DNA from: Rivularia sp963920925
GTDB taxonomy: Bacteria > Cyanobacteriota > Cyanobacteriia > Cyanobacteriales > Nostocaceae
NCBI RefSeq assembly: GCF_963920925.1
Contig: NZ_CAWUDI010000021.1
Coordinates: 62,001 to 126,000, forward strand
Direction: 5' to 3'
DNA: 64,000 nucleotides
Shown: in pieces, positions 1-8,287 of the stretch
How positions within the stretch are numbered: the first letter of the stretch is position 1
Layout of the letters: each line of letters starts with the position of its first letter
Program-made: the position numbers and the translations under genes
Notes under the pieces: model-generated
The model's database searches: none
What the model was told of the DNA's origin: nothing
Seen by the model: only the letters and a program-made list of their open reading frames with translations

Positions 1-324
1 TTTCGGATAAACTTTAATATTAAACATTTTAAAATTCGCTTTTATTTGATATCTAGCCCAATTCAAAGCTATATCGCCTTGTCTAACCTATCTTTACTTT
101 AAACTATCTAACTTATCGAATTATCTTATATATAAGTATTTTAACGGTTTAACAACGTTTAACTCTAAGTTAACATTTGTTTATGATATTTAAGTGTGGA
201 TAATACCGATTCTTGATAAACTTTCATCTTAATATTACTTAACTATCTAATAATAAGCTTTTATATTTGCTGCTAATTCCGCAAGCATATTTAAAGTTCG
301 AGTTTATCTTCAAATCGGTATATT
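1..324. other. AT-rich intergenic region, no gene seen
   Basis: This stretch is strongly AT-rich with stops in all frames. I see no RNA gene or credible coding region. It ends at a sudden GC-rich repeat-like island. Confidence 0.6.
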
Positions 325-432
325 CCTCCTGAGCGCGTTAAGCGTTACCCTAACGGGTCGTTTGCCGCGAGTAAGGCTTGCGTCGCCCGGAGGGCGATAC
401 ACGGAGTGAGTCGTTAGATAATCGCTCACCTT
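325..432. repeat. GC-rich palindromic island, probable small dispersed repeat
   Basis: A roughly 100-bp GC-rich island lies between AT-rich DNA and the 3' end of the SagB-like gene. It contains the perfect hairpin TCGCCC-gga-GGGCGA (383-397). Composition and structure resemble the small dispersed repeats of filamentous cyanobacteria. No second copy is visible in this window, so the assignment is an inference. Confidence 0.4.
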
Positions 433-448
433 TATGTATCGCGCTTAC

Positions 449-1981
449 TTATCTCGCTCTTCCTAAAGTAGTGATGTACAAAACTGCTTCTTTGTCGGGG
501 ATGCCGAGGACTTCATTTACTTTGTCATCAAAGAAGCCACCAATACCGCTAACGCCTAAACCTAAATGAATTGCACCTAAATTAAGTCTTTGCCCTAAAT
601 GTCCGGCATCCATGTGCAGATAGCGGTAAACTCGATCGCCGTATTGAGCTACAGCGCTTTTGAGGTCGGCAGTATGGAAAATCACAGCAGATGCGTCTCG
701 CCCCAAATCTTGTCCCAAGCAGAGGAAATGCAACTCTCGTCGGAAATTTTTAAAGCGTATTTGACGCAATTCCTGTGAAGAAGGAGCGTAATAGTAACAA
801 CCCCTTTCTAAACCCTCCACTCCAGAAACAGCAATGAAGGTTTCGATTAGACTTAAATCAAAATAGTCTGGAGAGTTATCTAAATTTTGGTCAACATAAT
901 TTTGGGGTTGATAAGTGAAATCGAGTAGAGCTTTCAATTCATCAAATTGCAAAGTTTCACCGCTAAAAGCACGAGTAGAACGACGTTTAAGAATCGTTTC
1001 TTCTAACTCTTCTAATTTTTTGCCCCAATAAACTGGTTTGGTAGCGGTGGAAATTTTATCGCAAAAACTAAAGTTGTATTTGTCCTCAATCGATTTATCA
1101 AGATTCACTTCTGGTAGATTCAAGTTACCAGTGGTACCCGGTTGAATCTGTGTAGCACAATGGAAATAATCAAGCAATTCTCCATCAGGAATTTGGGGAA
1201 AATCGGTTTCGGTGGCAGAAGGTAAAGCAGTACGCGCCCTCTCGGATTTTTGCTTGTTATCCTGTAAGTCTTCCAAACCAACAACTGCGATCGCGCCTTC
1301 TTGAGAGGAGTTAATATAAAGCAGTTCGTTGACATCTTCATCAACAAAACCGCCGATTAAATGGGGACGATAGCCGGTAAGAGCGCCAGCTAATTCGATA
1401 TTACCGATCAGATGTCCCGTATCGAGGCAAATTCGACGGTAAGCCCTATCTTGATAACGCCAAGCAGAGCGATAAAAAACAGAAGTGAGGACGATTGCAA
1501 GAGTCGCGCTTTGCAACGAAGAATTTTCTAGACAAACTGATTGCAACTTTTCCCAAACATCGCTTTCCCAATAATGCATCAGGGAATGAGTCCGACATTG
1601 ATAGTTATACAAACCAGGAGGCAAAAGCGGCGTACCTTTAGAAATCAAATACATTTCTGCCGGATACAAGCCTCCTGCAGAAGGAGCAGCACGCAGGTAA
1701 ATCGTGTTTCCCATCGAAGGCATTCTGGCAGTCAAACCATAGCTGCAAAACAGCAGTCTGGAAAGTCTTTGCCACCATTGCGCTTCTAAATTATTATTGA
1801 ATGAATTCGGTTGTTCTTTGATATAAGGCTTTAAATCGAAAGTTGAACCAATTTTGTACTCTTTAAAAGGTACTGGTTGTTTAGCCCAATCCAAGCCTTT
1901 GTTTTTGACCGATATAGTTTCTGGGTCATACTTAGTGCGTTCGTGATAATGCTGGGCGATTGACTGGCGTAATTCTGGCAT
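449..1981 (-). CDS. SagB/ThcOx family nitroreductase-like dehydrogenase, duplicated domain
   Basis: A protein of about 510 residues made of two nitroreductase-like (SagB/ThcOx) halves. The C-terminal half begins near RRSTRAFSG and carries YRYLHMDAGHLGQRL and GIGGFFDDKVNEVLG. The N-terminal half carries a diverged counterpart, RRICLDTGHLIGNIELAG and IGGFVDEDVNELL. The family binds FMN and includes azoline oxidases of RiPP pathways and many stand-alone cyanobacterial proteins. No RiPP precursor or cyclodehydratase lies nearby, so the substrate is unknown. The reading frame is open to an ATG at 2008; I prefer the ATG at 1981 because MPELRQSIAQHYHERTKYDP looks like the natural N-terminus and GAAG lies just upstream. 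Confidence 0.85.
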   Translation of the reverse strand: MPELRQSIAQHYHERTKYDPETISVKNKGLDWAKQPVPFKEYKIGSTFDLKPYIKEQPNSFNNNLEAQWWQRLSRLLFCSYGLTARMPSMGNTIYLRAAPSAGGLYPAEMYLISKGTPLLPPGLYNYQCRTHSLMHYWESDVWEKLQSVCLENSSLQSATLAIVLTSVFYRSAWRYQDRAYRRICLDTGHLIGNIELAGALTGYRPHLIGGFVDEDVNELLYINSSQEGAIAVVGLEDLQDNKQKSERARTALPSATETDFPQIPDGELLDYFHCATQIQPGTTGNLNLPEVNLDKSIEDKYNFSFCDKISTATKPVYWGKKLEELEETILKRRSTRAFSGETLQFDELKALLDFTYQPQNYVDQNLDNSPDYFDLSLIETFIAVSGVEGLERGCYYYAPSSQELRQIRFKNFRRELHFLCLGQDLGRDASAVIFHTADLKSAVAQYGDRVYRYLHMDAGHLGQRLNLGAIHLGLGVSGIGGFFDDKVNEVLGIPDKEAVLYITTLGRAR

Positions 1982-2008
1982 AAGTCTTCGGATACGCTTA
2001 TAACACAT

Positions 2009-2502
2009 ATCTTGGCATTCTTAACGGTCATTATTTCGTGATAAAAAGTACAAACCTAAGTTATTTTATTGTTTCGTAAACTTTTATGAGTGGGGATGGG
2101 TATTGGCAATAGGGCATGGGGCATAGGGAATTGGATACGAATTTCTTATTTTTGACTTTTAAAAATTATTTTTTCAGAAAATAAATTACCGAACATTTCA
2201 ATACTTCTGAAAGTATGTCCGGAAAAGCGATAATTCTATCATTATCTAATTTGTGTATTAAAAAAATGTATCCTCTAAAAAACACGATATATCAAAGATA
2301 CCGGGTTTATCGATCTTTATTATTAATAGGACTTAATAGCGTCCCCCTTAAAAAGGGGGGTTGGGGGATCTAGAATGTTTAGAACACTACACTTTCCGTT
2401 ATAGCTGCGTAAGTCCTAATTAATTAAGCCAACAAAATCATATTCGTTAATAAAATTAATTTATCATCGCAATTTTTAGTTGGCTCCCCAATCCCCAATT
2501 AG
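2009..2502. other. Intergenic region with small repeats
   Basis: No coding signal is seen. It contains runs of the GGGCATAGGGAATTGG type (about 2096-2135) and the 90-bp inverted-repeat element at 2328-2417 described separately. Confidence 0.6.
2328..2417. repeat. MITE-like element, AGGACTT...TGCGTAAGTCCT ends (degenerate copy)
   Basis: A 90-bp element starts AGGACTTAATAGC and ends TGCGTAAGTCCT, with an internal CCCCCTTAAAAAGGGGGG hairpin followed by TTGGGGGATCT. It is the same size and layout as the copy at 46641-46731, whose ends match perfectly, so this copy has a decayed left terminus. It carries no gene and would have to be moved by a transposase elsewhere. Confidence 0.75.
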
Positions 2503-3427
2503 TTAATTATTTTCAGAATTTCTTGATCGCGGAGTTTGCTGTAAACGTTGAGAAGAACGAAATTTACGCTTAAGGAAATAGCCAACAGCAACCAAAATTA
2601 ATAAATATGGAGTGTAAACTATCAACCAAATACCCAGCTTCATTAATCCAACGGTAAATGCGCCGTTCTGTACTAGTCGAATTATTCCAGGCATCTTGAA
2701 TTTGTGATGGTAATCCAGGTTGATTGCTAGTAGTAGAAACAGCTGCTTCTAAATTTAATGTAATCGTAGAATAGGCAACTTGATTTTGCAGGCTTTTTAA
2801 TTGAGCGGCTATTCTTTCAATTTGTTCTCGCACTTTACTAAGTTCTTGAGCAACGCTTAAAATATCTTTGACAGAACCCGATTTATCCATAATTTTCTGT
2901 AAATTACTTTCGGTTCTGCGTAAATTACTTAATCTTGCTTGAAAATCAACTATTTGTTCGCCGACATCTTCAGCGCTGATATTACGACTTTGTAAGGTTC
3001 CTAATTCTGATAATTCATCAAGAGTTGTTTCCAAAACATTTTGCGGAACTCGCATTTGAACTGAAGCGCTAGGGCGTTTCGAGGAACCACCCAGTTGTCT
3101 TTCTTCTAAGCTGAGTAAATAACCTTGTTTTTGATTGATAATTTTCTTTACAGCATCGACACTTCGATCTAAAGATTGAACAATTACTGTCATCCTCGCT
3201 TTTTTAATTAGCTGTGGTTTTTTTTGAGGTAATGGTTCGTTAAGAGCAACATCGGCAACTTCTTGAACTGCATCAGATGAGACTATACTCTGCGGTTCGC
3301 TATAACTTTTGTCATAAGACTCTGACGCGCAACTCGTCAAAATTAAACTTCCTAAAAAAAAGCTTAGAAATAAACTTGACTTGCTTTTCAACAAACATAG
3401 AAAAAAGTTAGTGTAGAATTTAAACAT
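2503..3427 (-). pseudogene. DUF4349 lipoprotein, interrupted by a frameshift
   Basis: The upstream frame (3427 down to about 2680) encodes a lipoprotein signal with lipobox LTSC (Cys33), then a DUF4349 periplasmic domain with a coiled-coil part (NLRRTESNLQKIMDKSGSV, QELSKVREQIERIAAQLKS). The C-terminal membrane anchor expected for the family (LGIWLIVYTPYLLILVAVG) and a basic tail lie in a second frame ending at 2503. The frames overlap and switch inside ATTCGACTAGTACAGAACGG, roughly 2660-2680. Uncorrected, translation continues out of frame to 2570, giving 285 residues without the anchor. This is either a real mutation or a base-call error; the domain itself is well preserved, which favours a recent event. 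Confidence 0.75.
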
Positions 3428-3747
3428 AGTTAACGTATAAATACTGATTAAATTTATAATTAATTTGTTAGTTTCTTGTTATAAGATAACTTGACGGAAA
3501 CTAATATTTTATATATGTGTCTAAAGTTTTAATCTGTGACAAGGGCTGATAGTCCTACCCCCCTTCATCAATTGAACGCACAGGTCATTGTGTCTTTTTT
3601 GTCATCTCCCCCAGGTAAAAAATAAAGACGGGAATATTTTGCGATCAAAATGCAAAACTATAACCTTTGGATGGTTTCTAAACCACTGCTTTAGCTGTTA
3701 AACCAATAATGGCTCTGGGGATGAAGTAATATAAATTAAATATAAAT
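3428..3747. other. Intergenic region, nothing recognised
   Basis: Spacer between divergent genes (DUF4349 on minus, aldo/keto reductase on plus). It must hold both promoters, but I cannot point to a convincing site. There is a C-rich patch near 3557-3566. Confidence 0.4.
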
Positions 3748-4617
3748 ATGGAAACCACACAACTTGGAAAAAGCGGTGTTTCTGCAAGCGCGATCGGTCT
3801 GGGTGGAATGCCAATGTCAGTTTACGATCGTCCGACGGAATCGCAATCAATAAATGTTATTCATCGTGCCTTGGATTTGGGCATTACCTTTATTGACACT
3901 GCCGACTCTTACTGTAAGGATGAATCGGACAAGCATCATAACGAGCGATTGATTCACAAAGCTTTGCAAACTTATAGCGGGGATACCAGTAATGTCATTG
4001 TCGCTACGAAAGGCGGTTTGATGCGTCCCGATCAAAGCTGGACTCGCAACGGTAATCCAGAACATCTACGGGAAACTATTCAAGTCAGTTTTGCAGCTTT
4101 TGGCGGTAATAAACCCATAGATATCTGGCAATATCATTCACCAGACCCAGATTATACTATCGAAGCATCTCTCACACCTGCTAAAGTTGCCCAGGAAGCA
4201 GGAATGATTAATCAAATTGGGGTTTCTAATTTTTCGGTAGAACAAATTAAGCAAGCGCGGGATGTAGTTGATATCGTTTCAGTGCAAAATCAATATAGTC
4301 CTTGGCAGCGACAACCAGAAACCGATGGAGTGCTGGAATATTGCGAAAAAGAAGGTTTAACTTTTTTACCTTGGAGTCCGTTTGGCGGTCGTCGTCGCCA
4401 TGATAATTTAACAGATATTGCAGCGATCGCTAAGTTAGCCGAAGAGAAAAACGTATCGGTATACTGCATAGTTCTAGCGTGGTTGCGTTCTAAATCATCT
4501 TGTATATTACCGATTCCCGGTGCTAGTAAAGTCAGCAGCGTTGAAGATTCGGTAAAAGCCGTGGATATTAAATTGTCAGTTTCAGAAGTACAAAAAATCG
4601 ACAAAGAAACTTCATAG
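3748..4617 (+). CDS. Aldo/keto reductase
   Basis: A 289-residue NADP-dependent oxidoreductase of the AKR TIM-barrel superfamily. Visible hallmarks are the catalytic Asp and Tyr in FIDTADSY (residues about 48-55), the Lys in VATKGG (about 86-91) and the active-site His in IDIWQYHSPD. Near the C-terminus, ILPIPGASKVSSVEDSV is the usual cofactor-binding strand. It is slightly shorter than many family members because it stops soon after the last helix. It stands alone, with no pathway context, so the natural carbonyl substrate cannot be named. Confidence 0.9.
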   Translation: METTQLGKSGVSASAIGLGGMPMSVYDRPTESQSINVIHRALDLGITFIDTADSYCKDESDKHHNERLIHKALQTYSGDTSNVIVATKGGLMRPDQSWTRNGNPEHLRETIQVSFAAFGGNKPIDIWQYHSPDPDYTIEASLTPAKVAQEAGMINQIGVSNFSVEQIKQARDVVDIVSVQNQYSPWQRQPETDGVLEYCEKEGLTFLPWSPFGGRRRHDNLTDIAAIAKLAEEKNVSVYCIVLAWLRSKSSCILPIPGASKVSSVEDSVKAVDIKLSVSEVQKIDKETS

Positions 4618-4926
4618 CATTAGTTTTTTTATTTGTAATTAAAGGTAATGATTATTTTAGTATTTATTACCGATGTTTTTTGATGGAAACTTGAAGCTAA
4701 TCATGAACGGTTTTAATTTAATTAGCTAACAATTTAGATAAAATTATCAAATCAATTGTTTAACGATTATAAGTTAAAAATAAATTAATTGCATATTAAA
4801 TCATGTCTCAAGTTTATTGAACTTTATAGTTAGAAAAATAATCAGAGAATATGTGTTTTAGACATCATTTTTATGCTTGATTCGCTGCTAAATTTGATTA
4901 CGTAAACAGAGATAAAAGATCCACCT
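4618..4926. other. AT-rich intergenic region, nothing recognised
   Basis: About 310 bases of AT-rich spacer between the reductase and a membrane protein gene. No hairpin terminator, RNA or coding signal stands out. Confidence 0.5.
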
Positions 4927-5571
4927 ATGCTGCCATTTAAAATCGTATCTAACACAATAAATAATAACGAATATTATCGCAAATTCATGCGATACCCTTT
5001 AATTACTAATTGGGGTTGGCTAATCTCATTCTTGATGGTTTCTGTATTTAATGGCTGTATGATTAACGTATCTCAGGTACAACCACTATTGTTACAGCCA
5101 GACCAATTGAAACAGATATTAGTTATTTATTTTGCAATTTATCCGTTAGCTGGTACCGTTTATATTATTTTTAAAAGTACTAAATTATTAGTCGCCGCTT
5201 TAATTGCTTCGCAAGTTATTTTAGCTGTTGCTTTATGTTATTTGAAATTGCCTGTTTTAAACCCCCTATTTTTCGGTTTATTAGGTTTTAATATTTTATT
5301 ATTCGTATTTATATTAATATTTGTATGTAAAACACGCGGAATTGTAGTTCCAGCTTTTATATTAGTTTTTGCACTCGTATTGACATTAGGCGGCTTGGGT
5401 AGATTAGCTTTTCATATAGTTTGGTACTGCAACCTCATTGTGACTAATAATAAAGCCGGAAGACAGTTAAGAAGTGCATTAGATAGTTTCGATGCAGCAA
5501 TGCTAAGTTTGAGCGGAATTGCCGCAGTAGGATTAGCAATTGGATGGGTAATGGGCGGGTTTTCAGGTTGA
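4927..5571 (+). CDS. Integral membrane protein of unknown function
   Basis: A 214-residue hydrophobic protein with four to six predicted membrane segments, for example around residues 29-46, 67-83, 87-106, 112-133 and 139-160, and a final glycine-rich segment (GIAAVGLAIGWVMGGFSG). I recognise no domain. An internal ATG at residue 21 (MRYPLITNWGW) is an alternative start that would drop a polar leader. It lies 141 bases upstream of ilvC on the same strand, but the gap and unrelated function argue against a functional operon. Confidence 0.7.
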   Translation: MLPFKIVSNTINNNEYYRKFMRYPLITNWGWLISFLMVSVFNGCMINVSQVQPLLLQPDQLKQILVIYFAIYPLAGTVYIIFKSTKLLVAALIASQVILAVALCYLKLPVLNPLFFGLLGFNILLFVFILIFVCKTRGIVVPAFILVFALVLTLGGLGRLAFHIVWYCNLIVTNNKAGRQLRSALDSFDAAMLSLSGIAAVGLAIGWVMGGFSG

Positions 5572-5712
5572 TAATGTAGGAATTCTATTCCCCGTTCCCT
5601 CTACTCCCTTGCCATGATTACGATTTTCAACGCCAACCGACTTAAGTACCCGCTTTACGGTAAGATAAAAAGTCTGTAATTAATCGGGATGCTCATCTCA
5701 TAAGGCGAAATT

Positions 5713-6708
5713 ATGGCTCGGATGTACTACGATTCGGATGCTAACTTAGACCTATTAGCAGGAAAAACTATAGCGATTATCGGCTTTGGTTCTCAAGGTC
5801 ATGCCCACGCTCTCAACCTTAAAGATAGTGGGATGAATGTGATTGTTGGACTGTATCCGGGTAGTAAGTCGGCGGCTAAAGCCAAAGAAGGTGGGTTAAC
5901 TGTTAAAAGTGTTGCTGATGCTGCCAAAGAGGCTGACTTTATCATGATTTTGCTACCCGATGAGGTGCAAAAAACCGTTTATAAAGAAGAGATTGAACCT
6001 AATTTAGAAGAAGGAAACGTTATAGCATTCGCTCACGGATTTAACATTCACTTCGGACAAGTTGTACCACCTGAAAATGTAGATGTGGTAATGGTAGCGC
6101 CCAAAGGACCGGGACATTTAGTACGGCGCACTTACGAACAAGGTCAGGGAGTACCTTGTTTGTTTGCAGTTTATCAAGACAACACAGGGCAAGCACGGGA
6201 TAAAGCAATGGCTTACGCCAAAGGTATCGGCGGAACCCGTGGCGGTATTTTAGAAACCACCTTCCGTGAAGAAACCGAAACTGATTTATTCGGCGAACAA
6301 GCAGTATTATGTGGTGGCTTAAGTGCTTTAATCAAAGCCGGATTTGAAACCTTAGTAGAAGCAGGTTATCAGCCAGAGTTAGCCTATTTTGAATGTCTCC
6401 ACGAAGTCAAATTGATTGTTGACTTAGTTGTGGAAGGCGGACTAGCAAAAATGCGCGATAGCATTTCAAATACTGCTGAATATGGCGATTATACCCGAGG
6501 TCCAAGGGTAGTAAACGACCAAACCAAAGCAGAAATGCGTAAAATTCTCAAAGAAATCCAATCTGGGGAATTTGCGCGAGACTTCGTGGTCGAAAATCAA
6601 TCCGGCAAACCAGGATTTACAGCCATGCGTCGCCAAGAATCCGAACACCCCATCGAGGAAGTAGGCAAAGATTTACGCGCCATGTTTAGCTGGATGCAGG
6701 AAGCTTAA
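5713..6708 (+). CDS. ilvC: Ketol-acid reductoisomerase
   Basis: A 331-residue class I (short) ketol-acid reductoisomerase, the second enzyme of branched-chain amino acid synthesis. It converts acetolactate or acetohydroxybutyrate to the dihydroxy acid using Mg and NAD(P)H. The N-terminal Rossmann motif is GFGSQGHAHALNLKDSGMN. The C-terminal knotted domain contains the metal-binding residues in LFGEQAVLCGG and YFECLHEVKLIVDL, and the product region AEYGDYTRGPRV. Length and sequence are typical of cyanobacteria. The partner subunit gene ilvH lies 40 kb away at 46029, so the pathway is not clustered. Confidence 0.97.
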   Translation: MARMYYDSDANLDLLAGKTIAIIGFGSQGHAHALNLKDSGMNVIVGLYPGSKSAAKAKEGGLTVKSVADAAKEADFIMILLPDEVQKTVYKEEIEPNLEEGNVIAFAHGFNIHFGQVVPPENVDVVMVAPKGPGHLVRRTYEQGQGVPCLFAVYQDNTGQARDKAMAYAKGIGGTRGGILETTFREETETDLFGEQAVLCGGLSALIKAGFETLVEAGYQPELAYFECLHEVKLIVDLVVEGGLAKMRDSISNTAEYGDYTRGPRVVNDQTKAEMRKILKEIQSGEFARDFVVENQSGKPGFTAMRRQESEHPIEEVGKDLRAMFSWMQEA

Positions 6709-6915
6709 TTGGAGATGGGGAGATGGGGAGATGGTGAGTCCACTCTCGTGCGGAGGTTCCCTCCGTTGAGAGAAGTGGCGAACCCGAAGGGGGAGATGGG
6801 GAGATGGGGAGATGGGCGGACAAAGAGAATTTTAACCTTTGACCTTAATTACTCCTAACTCCTAACAATTACCAATTACCAATTACCAATTCCCAATTAC
6901 CAATTCCCAATCCCC
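6709..6915. repeat. Tandem short repeats (GATGGGGA and CAATTACC types)
   Basis: The spacer after ilvC is built of GGAGATGGGGAGATGG-type repeats, interrupted by the palindromic element at 6735-6793, and then of CCAATTACCAATTACC-type repeats up to the end of the next gene. These are short tandemly repeated repetitive sequences of the kind common in filamentous cyanobacteria. Confidence 0.85.
6735..6793. repeat. Small dispersed repeat, copy 1
   Basis: A 59-bp sequence sits inside GATGGGGA tandem repeats. Its core is the hairpin CTCTC-gtg-CGGAGG-ttc-CCTCCG-tt-GAGAG (6743-6772), followed by AAGTGGCGAACCCGAAGGG. An identical copy is at 8173-8231, also inside GATGGGGA repeats. It carries no gene. 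Confidence 0.9.
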
Positions 6916-6918
6916 AAT

Positions 6919-7137
6919 TTATTTATTATTTTCCGCTTCTTCTATAGCTTTATTAGTTCGTTCGTGGGGTTTAAGTTTTGACCTTCTAGTCGGGAATAGC
7001 CCAATTAAACTTTTGTTAATGGTGGTTCGAGTGTTGAGGCTGGCAGATTTCATCGGCTCTGGTAAGACGCGATCGCCAATTCCGACAAAGATCGCAAATA
7101 GCATAAATATTACGATAAAATTAGACTTTCTAAACAT
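6919..7137 (-). CDS. Small membrane-anchored or exported protein, unknown
   Basis: A 72-residue product with an N-terminal hydrophobic segment (FIVIFMLFAIFVGIGDRVL, residues about 7-25) and a basic, polar C-terminal tail ending KAIEEAENNK. The layout of short anchor plus charged tail suggests an envelope or thylakoid-associated protein. I recognise no family. It runs towards ilvC, and its stop codon lies just inside the CCAATT-type repeats. Its composition and clean start upstream of a promoter-like spacer support a real gene. Confidence 0.6.
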   Translation of the reverse strand: MFRKSNFIVIFMLFAIFVGIGDRVLPEPMKSASLNTRTTINKSLIGLFPTRRSKLKPHERTNKAIEEAENNK

Positions 7138-7318
7138 ATTTTTGTAAAAGCGTTAAACGTAAATCAATTCTTGATTAATTGATGTATTCAGTTTATTCGC
7201 TCTTTTTTGTTTGCCGTAAGGGTATTTATAAGTAAATTCGGCTTATCTTGATTTATATTTCCGGAAGCTATGTTAGAAGATTTGTATCACAACAAAGTCA
7301 AATACCGAAAGTCTTCTG

Positions 7319-8149
7319 ATGAAACCAAATAGTGTATTCAACCTAAAACGAATATTCAGCGGATTAACAACTTTAGTATTAATTTCTTCTATTGGTTTAG
7401 ATAATCCAGCTAACGCTCAGCAGCAAGATACAGAACTTTTACCTTTTTTTGATAATCAAGATAATCCGGTACGAGTCAATTATCCATCAGGAGCAAGATT
7501 AGACATTACACCACCCGCACCTGTGCTAAATTCCTTCGATAAAGCAGTACTTAAAACCTGTGGTGCTATCGGTACGCGAGTTAAGCCAAATCAATTTAAG
7601 CAGCTTTTATCTAATTACCCAGAAGTATTAACAAATATTCAACAAGCTACTAAAGGTGAATTGCGTCCGAATCGTAAAACTAAGTCAGAATTTTTGCAGG
7701 ATTTAACTGATATTTGGTTCAAAAATAAAGGCTTTGAACATATATTCTGCGGTGAAATATACAACGAAAACGATATCGGTGGATTGCATTTTTCTGGTAG
7801 ATATTTACAACTACAAAACCAAAAAATTGCTGGCAGACTTCCCGTAAACCCTGGAAGACAAGAAGTAATTCCAGGCGTAATTTATACAATGGGCGTAGTT
7901 ATTAAACAGCGCGATCGCACGGTAAGAGATGAAATTAAAGGCTATGGTTATTTATCCAACGCCGAAGAACTTTTGATAGATGTAACTAAAGTATATAAAC
8001 AACAAAAAAATACCGAAGGTGCTTGTATATATCAACAGTTAGACAAAGAAACCGGAACAAGCTTCCCCACAGTTTTTGTTAGAAAGAATAAAGGAATCAT
8101 TACATTTTATCCCGATGCGACTCCGAGAGGGAAGCGGTGTAAAGGTTAG
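7319..8149 (+). CDS. Exported protein of unknown function
   Basis: A 276-residue protein with a signal peptide (hydrophobic core LTTLVLISSIGL, probable cleavage after NPANA near residue 33). The mature part has two or three cysteines (TCGAIGTRV, HIFCGEIY, GACIYQQL) that could form disulfides, and mixed polar composition. I recognise no domain. It is monocistronic, diverges from the small gene at 6919-7137, and is followed by the second copy of the small dispersed repeat. Confidence 0.75.
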   Translation: MKPNSVFNLKRIFSGLTTLVLISSIGLDNPANAQQQDTELLPFFDNQDNPVRVNYPSGARLDITPPAPVLNSFDKAVLKTCGAIGTRVKPNQFKQLLSNYPEVLTNIQQATKGELRPNRKTKSEFLQDLTDIWFKNKGFEHIFCGEIYNENDIGGLHFSGRYLQLQNQKIAGRLPVNPGRQEVIPGVIYTMGVVIKQRDRTVRDEIKGYGYLSNAEELLIDVTKVYKQQKNTEGACIYQQLDKETGTSFPTVFVRKNKGIITFYPDATPRGKRCKG

Positions 8150-8287
8150 GGGATGGGGAGATGGGGAGATGGTGAGTCCACTCTCGTGCGGAGGTTCCCT
8201 CCGTTGAGAGAAGTGGCGAACCCGAAGGGGGAGATGGGGAGAGAATTCTTAACTACTTACTACTCCTAACTCCTAACTCCTAACTGT
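8150..8287. repeat. Tandem short repeats around the second small dispersed repeat
   Basis: GGGGATGGGGAGATGG repeats flank the element at 8173-8231, followed by CTAACTCCTAACTCC-type heptamer repeats that run up to the 3' end of the amidase gene. Confidence 0.85.
8173..8231. repeat. Small dispersed repeat, copy 2
   Basis: It is identical to 6735-6793, including the hairpin (8181-8210), and flanked by the same GATGGGGA tandem repeats. The identity extends into the flanks, so either the element targets this repeat or the whole block was copied. Confidence 0.9.
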
